Origin: Rudanella lutea DSM 19387
GTDB taxonomy: Bacteria > Bacteroidota > Bacteroidia > Cytophagales > Spirosomataceae
Direction of reading: 5' to 3'
NCBI RefSeq assembly: GCF_000383955.1
Contig: NZ_KB913013.1
Location: 4,855,694 to 4,919,693, forward strand
DNA length: 64,000 bases
Shown here: piece by piece, positions 58,615 through 64,000 of the stretch
Position numbering within the stretch: the first letter of the stretch is position 1
Layout: the number at the start of each line of letters is the position of its first letter
Notes under the pieces: generated by a model
The model's input: the letters and a program-made list of their open reading frames with translations, nothing else
Databases searched by the model: none
What the model was told of the DNA's origin: nothing
Translations under genes and position numbers: made by a program

Positions 58615-60078
58615 ATGAACCCATCTGCCACCGCCTACGATGCTGTGATTGTGGGGGCTGGCCCCAACGGCCTGAGTGCGGCTATTCTGATGCAGCGGGC
58701 TGGGCTCAGGACGCTGGTGCTCGAAGCCAAACCCACCATAGGGGGCGGCTTGCGCTCCGCCGAACTGACCCTGCCGGGCTTCGTGCACGACGTGTGCTCG
58801 GCGATTCACCCGCTCACGGCTGGTTCGCCCTTTTTGCAGCAGTTGCCGCTGGCGCAGTTTGGGCTTCGGTTTGTAGAGCCTCCCGTGGCGGCCGCGCATC
58901 CGTTCGATGATGGCTCGGCGGCTTTGCTGACTCGTTCTGTCGACGAGACCGCCCGGCACTTGGGCCCCGATGCCGATACGTACCGTAACCTGATCGGGCC
59001 TATTGAACAGGAATGGCCCTCGCTCGTAACGAGCCTGCTGGGGCCGCTGCAAATCCCCAAAAACCCATTCCCGCTGGCTCAGTTTGGGCTTAAGGCTCTG
59101 CCGCCTGTCACGTGGCTGGCCCGGCGGTTCAAGACCGAAGCCGCGCGGGGGTTTCTGGCCGGTATGGCCGCGCATTCGATTCAGCCGCTTACCAACCTCA
59201 CTACCTCAGCCATTGCGCTGGTATTGCTGGCACTGGGGCATCGGCAGGGGTGGCCCTTGCCTGTGGGCGGTGCACAAGCTATTGCCACTGCACTGGCCGG
59301 GTATTATCAATCCATCGGGGGCGAAATTCAGACCGGCCGCCCGGTTCGGACCGCCCGCGATTTGCCGCCCGCCCGCGCCTTACTCTTCGACCTGACGCCC
59401 CGTCAGATACTGCCCATTGTGGGTGATAAGCTCTCCCGTCTGTACCGCTGGCAACTGAACCGGTACCGGTACGGGCCGGGCGTGTTCAAGATCGACTGGG
59501 CGCTGTCGGGACCGATCCCGTTTACCAATCCCGATCTGCACCGGGCAGGAACCGTGCATCTGGGTGGGTCAATGGCCGACATTACGGCTTCGGAGCAGGC
59601 GGCCTACGCCGGTGCCCACCCCAACCGGCCGTTTGTGTTGCTGGCCCAGCAAAGCCGGTTTGACCCGACGCGGGCACCCGCCGGGCAGCATACCGGCTGG
59701 GCGTACTGCCATGTTCCCCACGGCTCAACCGTCGACATGACCCATGCCATCGAGCAACAGGTTGAGCGGTTTGCGCCCGGTTTCCGCGACCTGATTTTGG
59801 CCCGGCACACCATGAATACCGCCCAAATGGAGCAGTACAACCCAAATTACGTGGGGGGCGACATCAACGGCGGCATCCTGGATTTAGGGCAGTTGTTTAC
59901 CCGGCCGGTATGGTCAGCAGAACCTTACTCACTGGGGGGCGGAGGGGTGTACATCTGCTCGTCGGCAACACCACCGGGTGGAGGGGTACATGGCATGTGC
60001 GGGTATCACGCGGCCCGCGTTGCCCTACGCGAACAGTTTGGCCTCACCGCACCCGTATCGCTTTACCCGACTGGCTAA
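58615..60078 (+). CDS. FAD-dependent oxidoreductase, CrtI/phytoene dehydrogenase-like
   Basis: A 487-residue flavoprotein. The N-terminal VIVGAGPNGLSAAILMQRAG (GxGxxG) binds FAD, followed by LVLEAKPTIGGGLRSAEL and GFVHDVCSAIHPLTAGSP, which matches the NAD(P)/FAD-dependent group related to phytoene desaturases and the PYROXD2-type proteins. The C-terminal GGGGVYICSSATPPGGGVHGMCGYHAA closes the FAD site. The reaction is unknown; no carotenoid genes adjoin. It starts 22 bp after rfaE2, and the M28 peptidase follows after 73 bp. Confidence 0.87.
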   Translation: MNPSATAYDAVIVGAGPNGLSAAILMQRAGLRTLVLEAKPTIGGGLRSAELTLPGFVHDVCSAIHPLTAGSPFLQQLPLAQFGLRFVEPPVAAAHPFDDGSAALLTRSVDETARHLGPDADTYRNLIGPIEQEWPSLVTSLLGPLQIPKNPFPLAQFGLKALPPVTWLARRFKTEAARGFLAGMAAHSIQPLTNLTTSAIALVLLALGHRQGWPLPVGGAQAIATALAGYYQSIGGEIQTGRPVRTARDLPPARALLFDLTPRQILPIVGDKLSRLYRWQLNRYRYGPGVFKIDWALSGPIPFTNPDLHRAGTVHLGGSMADITASEQAAYAGAHPNRPFVLLAQQSRFDPTRAPAGQHTGWAYCHVPHGSTVDMTHAIEQQVERFAPGFRDLILARHTMNTAQMEQYNPNYVGGDINGGILDLGQLFTRPVWSAEPYSLGGGGVYICSSATPPGGGVHGMCGYHAARVALREQFGLTAPVSLYPTG

Positions 60079-60151
60079 CCAGCCTGCCGGGATTGTTTCC
60101 CGTTTGGCCGAACTTTCCGAACTTGCCTTTTTGTCACACAAACACGTCACT

Positions 60152-61837
60152 ATGCGCGTAATCGCACTTGCCTGCAAGGCACTGCCTACTGTAATCGGAA
60201 CAACACTCTTTAGTCTGGCCGGAATGGCCCAATCCGGCACGCCCGCCATTCCGGCCGAGGCTCAGAAAGCGGCCAAGGCCGTGCGGCCGGAGGCAATCGA
60301 GGCCCATATGCGGTACCTCTCCGACGATAAATTACAGGGCCGTAAACCCGGCTCGCCCGGTTATGAGCTGGCCGCTCAGTATGTTGAAAGCCAGTTTAAA
60401 TCGCTTGGTTTTACCCCTGTTGGAAAAAGTTACCGGCAGGCTGTGCCGTTGCGCCGGGCGCAGGTGGTGGAAGAGGGGAGTTCGATGAGCCTCACGCGCC
60501 GGGGTGCCGACGGTCTTGATGGCCCTGCTCAGGCGCTGACCTACGGCCGTAACTTTATCCTGAGCCCTCAGTTTGGGCAGGCTACGAGCGAGGTCTCGGC
60601 TCCGGTCGTGTTTGTTGGCTTTGGGGTGTCGGCCCCCGAACTGGGCTACGACGACTATGCCAACATCGACGTGCGGGGCAAAATTGTGGCCTGTTTCAAT
60701 GGGGCACCCGCTTCGTTCCCGTCGAATCAGCGGGCGTATTCGGGTTCGGCCAAGCAGGAGGTAGCCGCAGCCCGTGGGGCCGTGGGTATCATCACGTTTA
60801 GCCTGCCTACCGACATGCGGGCGCGCATCGAGTCGAATGCCCCGCGCAACCGACTGCCAACCTACCGTTGGGTCGACCCGAAAGGGCAGGCACAGCGTAC
60901 CTACCCGCAACTGAAAGTGATTGCGTCGATGGGCGACTCAACGGCCCGCACCCTGTTTGCCGGGGCCGAAAAGACGTTCGATCAGGCACGTATTGCCGCT
61001 ACCCAGAGTAAGCCGCAGGCGTTTCCGCTCAACCTCTCGGTGCGGGCGCGTACGCAAACCGAGCTGAACGACGGGCTGGTGGGCGAAAACATTGTGGGAA
61101 TGCTACCCGGCACCGACCCCCGGCTCAAAGACGAGTACGTGGTGTACGTGTCGCACCTCGACCATCTGGGCATCACCCGGCCGCTCAAAAGTGCCCCTGC
61201 CGACTCGATCAATAACGGGGCGCACGACAATGCCTCGGGCGTCGCTATTAATCTCGAAGCGGCCCGGCTGTTTGCGTCGTTGCCTAAAGCCCCCCGCCGG
61301 TCAATCCTGTTTGTGGCCGTTACGGGCGAAGAAATGGGGCTGCTCGGCTCCGACTACTTCGCCAGTAACCCCACAGTACCCAAAGACAAAATCGTGGCAA
61401 ACCTGTGTCTGGATATGCCCTTTTTCTTCCACCCACTCATCGATATTGTGCCGTACGGCTCGGAGCATTCGAGCATGGTAGGGGCCGTCAACGCGGCCGC
61501 ACAGTTTGTGGGGGTGCAAATTGCCAAAGACCCTATTCCTGAGCAGGCTGTGTTTATGCGTTCGGACCATTTCAGCTTTGTGCGGCAGGGAATCCCGGCT
61601 ATTTACATCAAAAGCGGCTCGACTACCGGCGACACCCGCGACGGCACAAAACTCAACCTCGACTGGCGGGCTACCGTGTACCACACGCCTAAAGATGACA
61701 TGAACCAGCCGTTCGACTGGAGTGCGGCCGCCCGGCACGTGCAGTTGCAGTTTCTGATTGGCTACCTCACGGCCCAGGCCGACGAACGGCCGGTCTGGAA
61801 TAAGGGCGATTTTTTTGGGACAAAATTTGGTCGTTGA
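60152..61837 (+). CDS. M28-family zinc aminopeptidase with PA domain
   Basis: A 561-residue exported peptidase. The start at 60152 gives a signal peptide (about 1-26 ending GMAQ); a longer frame overlaps the previous gene and is rejected. Domain order: N-terminal M28 segment (AHMRYLSDDKLQGRKPGSPG), a protease-associated domain (about 125-245; VFVGFGVSAPELGYDDYANIDVRGKI), then the catalytic part with zinc ligands in order: SHLDHLG, GAHDNASGVA, TGEEMGLLGS, CLDMPF, and a DHFSFVRQGIPAIY histidine. It should trim peptides in the periplasm or outside. A strong terminator follows. Confidence 0.92.
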   Translation: MRVIALACKALPTVIGTTLFSLAGMAQSGTPAIPAEAQKAAKAVRPEAIEAHMRYLSDDKLQGRKPGSPGYELAAQYVESQFKSLGFTPVGKSYRQAVPLRRAQVVEEGSSMSLTRRGADGLDGPAQALTYGRNFILSPQFGQATSEVSAPVVFVGFGVSAPELGYDDYANIDVRGKIVACFNGAPASFPSNQRAYSGSAKQEVAAARGAVGIITFSLPTDMRARIESNAPRNRLPTYRWVDPKGQAQRTYPQLKVIASMGDSTARTLFAGAEKTFDQARIAATQSKPQAFPLNLSVRARTQTELNDGLVGENIVGMLPGTDPRLKDEYVVYVSHLDHLGITRPLKSAPADSINNGAHDNASGVAINLEAARLFASLPKAPRRSILFVAVTGEEMGLLGSDYFASNPTVPKDKIVANLCLDMPFFFHPLIDIVPYGSEHSSMVGAVNAAAQFVGVQIAKDPIPEQAVFMRSDHFSFVRQGIPAIYIKSGSTTGDTRDGTKLNLDWRATVYHTPKDDMNQPFDWSAAARHVQLQFLIGYLTAQADERPVWNKGDFFGTKFGR

Positions 61838-61851
61838 TCGATAAGTTTACT

Positions 61852-61888
61852 GCGCCGGGCTTTGCTGAAATCCGGCGCGTTTTTTTTT
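61852..61888 (+). terminator. Intrinsic terminator after the M28 peptidase gene
   Basis: GCGCCGG (61852-61858) pairs with CCGGCGC (61872-61878), followed by G and nine T's. It starts 15 bp after the stop codon; the next ATG lies 6 bp past the T tract. Confidence 0.9.
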
Positions 61889-61893
61889 AGGCT

Positions 61894-62709
61894 ATGAACG
61901 AACGTTGGGAGCGCATTCGGCACCGGATGCACGAAATCATTTTTGAGGCCGACACCCCGGCCGGCCGGGCCTTTGACCTGACGCTGCTGGTGTTGATTCT
62001 GCTGAGCGTGCTGATTGTGATTCTGGAGAGTGTGCCCGCATTGGCCAGTCAGTTCGGCGCTTTCTTTGAAAAGGTCGAATGGATATTTACCATTCTGTTT
62101 ACGATCGAGTTCGTACTGCGGCTGATCAGCGTCCGCCGGCCGTTAGGGTATCTATTCAGCTTTTTCGGGCTGGTCGATCTGCTGTCTATTTTACCGGGTT
62201 ACGTGGGGCTGTTTATGGTGGGCGGCAACGAGCTGATGGCCGTTCGGATTCTGCGACTCATCCGGATTTTTCGGATTTTGAAGCTGGGCGAGTACACCGC
62301 TGCGGCCCGCTTGCTGGCGTATTCGTTGCGGGAGAGCCGGGCCAAAATCGCCGTATTTTTCGTCACCATTCTGTCGCTTGTGGTGGTGCTGGGGGCCATG
62401 ATGTACGTGGTCGAAGGGCGTACCAACGGGTTCGAGAGTATTCCGCTGAGTATTTACTGGGCTGTGATCACGATCACGACGGTTGGGTACGGCGACATTG
62501 TACCCGCTACGGCGGCTGGTAAGTTTATTGCGACCCTCATTATGATGCTCGGCTACGTGATTATTGCTGTGCCTACCGGCATTGTGGCCGTGAGTATCAG
62601 TGCCGCCAGTAGTCGGTTGGCTGTCTCGACCCAATCGTGCCCCAACTGTAGCCGACAGGGCCACGATCCCGATGCCGTGCACTGCAAATACTGCGGGGCT
62701 AAGCTCTGA
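61894..62709 (+). CDS. Voltage-gated-type potassium channel with C-terminal zinc ribbon
   Basis: A 271-residue six-helix ion channel. S1-S3 lie at about 26-105, an S4-like segment with spaced arginines (RILRLIRIFRILK, 118-130) follows, then S5, the pore loop with selectivity filter TTVGYGD (195-201), and S6 (about 208-235). After S6 the protein ends in CPNC...CKYC (Cys249, 252, 264, 267), a small zinc ribbon where other bacterial channels have a coiled coil or RCK domain. The channel would carry potassium across the inner membrane. The ATG follows a terminator T tract by only 6 bp, so it needs its own promoter, which I could not find. Confidence 0.92.
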   Translation: MNERWERIRHRMHEIIFEADTPAGRAFDLTLLVLILLSVLIVILESVPALASQFGAFFEKVEWIFTILFTIEFVLRLISVRRPLGYLFSFFGLVDLLSILPGYVGLFMVGGNELMAVRILRLIRIFRILKLGEYTAAARLLAYSLRESRAKIAVFFVTILSLVVVLGAMMYVVEGRTNGFESIPLSIYWAVITITTVGYGDIVPATAAGKFIATLIMMLGYVIIAVPTGIVAVSISAASSRLAVSTQSCPNCSRQGHDPDAVHCKYCGAKL

Positions 62710-62850
62710 AAACACCTCCTCCCGGTTTTGAGCCGTTCGGCCATCTGTAGGGCCATCAGTACCGGGTACTGGGGATTTTGGGACAAACCGGCCTACTTTT
62801 TTGTTATACTTGCGATGGGCTTACAACCCTGAACCTAACTTATTCTGAAA

Positions 62851-63537
62851 ATGGCAGGTGCTTATTTAATTGGTATCATCGTTTTCGCAGTCAGTGCTTT
62901 CGTAAGCTGGCGACTGCGGAGCAAGTTCAACGAGTATTCACAGATTGGCCTGAGCAACGGCCTTAGCGGGGCTGAGATTGCCCAACGGATGCTCAACGAA
63001 AATGGGATTTATGACGTGCGGGTACTCTCGGTGGAGGGTATGCTCACCGACCACTATAACCCGCAGGACAAAACCGTAAACCTTAGTGCCGACGTGTATT
63101 ACGGCCGTAGCGTAGCCGCTGCCGCCGTAGCCGCGCACGAGTGTGGACACGCTGTACAACACAAGGTGGCTTACGGGCCGCTGAAGTTCCGGTCGGCCAT
63201 TGTGCCGTTTGTGTCGGTAGCGTCGCAGTATATGCAGTGGGTGATTTTGGCAGGTATTCTGCTCATTAACACCTCGCTTATTCCGCTTACCATCGGGGTA
63301 GCTCTGTTTGCGGCTACTACCTTGTTCAGCTTTATTACCTTGCCCGTTGAGTTCGACGCGAGCAAGCGGGCGCTGGCGTGGGTGCAAACCCGGGGTATTG
63401 TGACCCAGCGCGAGTACGACTACGCTAAAGACGCCCTGTGGTGGGCGGCAATGACCTATGTGGTGGCGGCCATTGGCTCGCTGGCAACGTTGCTCTACTA
63501 CGTGAGTATCCTGATGGGCGCTCGCCGAAACGATTAA
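62851..63537 (+). CDS. YugP-like membrane zinc metallopeptidase
   Basis: A 228-residue membrane protein of the neutral zinc metallopeptidase (Zn_peptidase_2, YugP) family. One N-terminal helix (about 3-20), SGAEIAQRMLNENGIYDVRV, the VNLSADVYYGRSVAAAAVAAHE stretch ending in the zinc motif HECGH (96-100), then three further helices and a final LPVEFDASKRAL motif. Substrates are unknown. The 141-bp upstream gap has a TATACTTG box (62805-62812, one mismatch to TAnnTTTG) 39 bp before the ATG as a weak promoter candidate. Confidence 0.92.
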   Translation: MAGAYLIGIIVFAVSAFVSWRLRSKFNEYSQIGLSNGLSGAEIAQRMLNENGIYDVRVLSVEGMLTDHYNPQDKTVNLSADVYYGRSVAAAAVAAHECGHAVQHKVAYGPLKFRSAIVPFVSVASQYMQWVILAGILLINTSLIPLTIGVALFAATTLFSFITLPVEFDASKRALAWVQTRGIVTQREYDYAKDALWWAAMTYVVAAIGSLATLLYYVSILMGARRND

Positions 63538-63575
63538 GAAGCTATTTAAATCGCGCGTGGCGCGTACCGTTACCG

Positions 63576-63606
63576 AAGTGGCCTGCTATTAGCAGGCCAC
63601 TTTTTT
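63576..63606 (+). terminator. Intrinsic terminator after the YugP-like gene
   Basis: Perfect 12-bp stem AAGTGGCCTGCT/AGCAGGCCACTT with a 3-nt loop, running into six T's. It lies 38 bp after the stop codon. Confidence 0.9.
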
Positions 63607-63675
63607 CATATATTGCCTTGCTCTTTTCCCGGCGCAGGTAGTTTGCCGGGCCATCGTACTTGATTTCAATTTTTC

Positions 63676-64000
63676 ATGGCCTACCTTTCTCCGTACAGTG
63701 CGGTACTGACCGCCAAAACGGCGGCCCATCTGCTCCGGCGGGCAACGTTTGGCCCCACCCCCGCCGAGATTACGCAGTTTACGGGTAAAACGGCCGCCGA
63801 GGCTGTGCAGCTACTCATCGGTAATGCAAATTACAACCCGCCCGCGCCCGTCGACCTGGATAGCACGCAGCCCACCGCCGGTCAAGCGTACATGGGGTTT
63901 GCGTTTAATGGTGATCGGAACTTCGATTTTGGGCATTACATCCGGTACTGGTGGCTGGGGCTCATGCTCGGGCAGAATCAGCCGATAAGCCTGCTCGACA
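63676..64000 (+). CDS. DUF1800 family protein, N-terminal part (runs off window)
   Basis: The first 108 codons of a gene that continues past the window. AAHLLRRATFGPTPAEITQF near residue 15 is the conserved start of DUF1800 proteins, followed by AEAVQLLI and the HYIRYWWLGLMLGQNQP helix. Family members are usually 450-600 residues, often exported, and are commonly followed by a DUF1501 (sulfatase-like) gene; both functions are unknown. No signal peptide is visible in this one. The 138-bp upstream gap contains the terminator of the previous gene and no clear promoter. Confidence 0.87.
   Translation, partial: MAYLSPYSAVLTAKTAAHLLRRATFGPTPAEITQFTGKTAAEAVQLLIGNANYNPPAPVDLDSTQPTAGQAYMGFAFNGDRNFDFGHYIRYWWLGLMLGQNQPISLLD

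Overview
The window comes from a member of the Bacteroidota, most likely order Cytophagales and plausibly family Spirosomataceae (Spirosoma or Rudanella type). The support is three SusC/SusD outer-membrane uptake pairs, TAnnTTTG-type promoters, many signal-peptide and lipobox proteins, a carboxyspermidine route to polyamines, a membrane-anchored TonB with the C-terminal domain typical of the phylum, and moderately GC-rich coding sequence. No rRNA, tRNA, CRISPR array, insertion sequence or phage gene was recognised. Genus assignment is inference.

Region 1 (1-7348, + strand) is a peptide secretion cassette: the end of a VKOR-thioredoxin fusion, an 83-residue precursor with a double-glycine leader and six cysteines in its core, a hairpin, a TlpA-like thioredoxin lipid-face/periplasmic protein, a glycosyltransferase, a C39-peptidase ABC exporter whose peptidase domain carries a proline-rich insert, and a HlyD adaptor. 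The middle (about 1.0-3.6 kb) is clearly AT-rich compared with its flanks. This is the best candidate for an undescribed system: an exported, oxidatively folded, possibly glycosylated peptide.

Region 2 (7378-20361, - strand) is one long catabolic unit read from an ECF sigma factor through a miniature anti-sigma protein, SusC, SusD, a ceramidase-family amidase, a PqaA-like protein, a sodium:solute symporter, a dihydrodipicolinate synthase/N-acetylneuraminate lyase family protein and a YidR-like propeller protein. Region 3 (20806-33294) holds a propeller/alpha-toroid protein, a purple-acid-phosphatase-like enzyme, a NagX-like membrane acetyltransferase, a GH20 hexosaminidase, a ROK kinase, a XylR-type regulator and a large putative glycosidase; it looks like N-acetylhexosamine use.

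Region 4 (33539-37540) has a DegT aminotransferase with a sugar epimerase, a PIN toxin-antitoxin pair and a DUF4397 lipoprotein that ends the second SusC/SusD unit. Region 5 (37598-49518) contains two divergent SusC/SusD units; the rightward one has a near-consensus promoter, an about 400-nt leader with a 17-bp hairpin, a small lipoprotein and a Tat-exported PLP aminotransferase. Region 6 (49656-64000) is mostly housekeeping: AroB, a DUF4136 lipoprotein, carboxyspermidine decarboxylase and dehydrogenase, TonB, PanD, a flippase-like protein, a Uma2 nuclease-fold protein, heptose-phosphate adenylyltransferase, a CrtI-like oxidoreductase, an M28 peptidase, a potassium channel, a YugP-like metallopeptidase and the start of a DUF1800 protein.

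Across regions 2-6 the intergenic gaps are repeatedly filled by long hairpins whose arms (18-23 bp, often perfect) are built of degenerate short tandem repeats. Each locus has its own arm sequence, and the right arm usually ends 14-36 nt before the next start codon. Two of them share a loop core although their arms differ.
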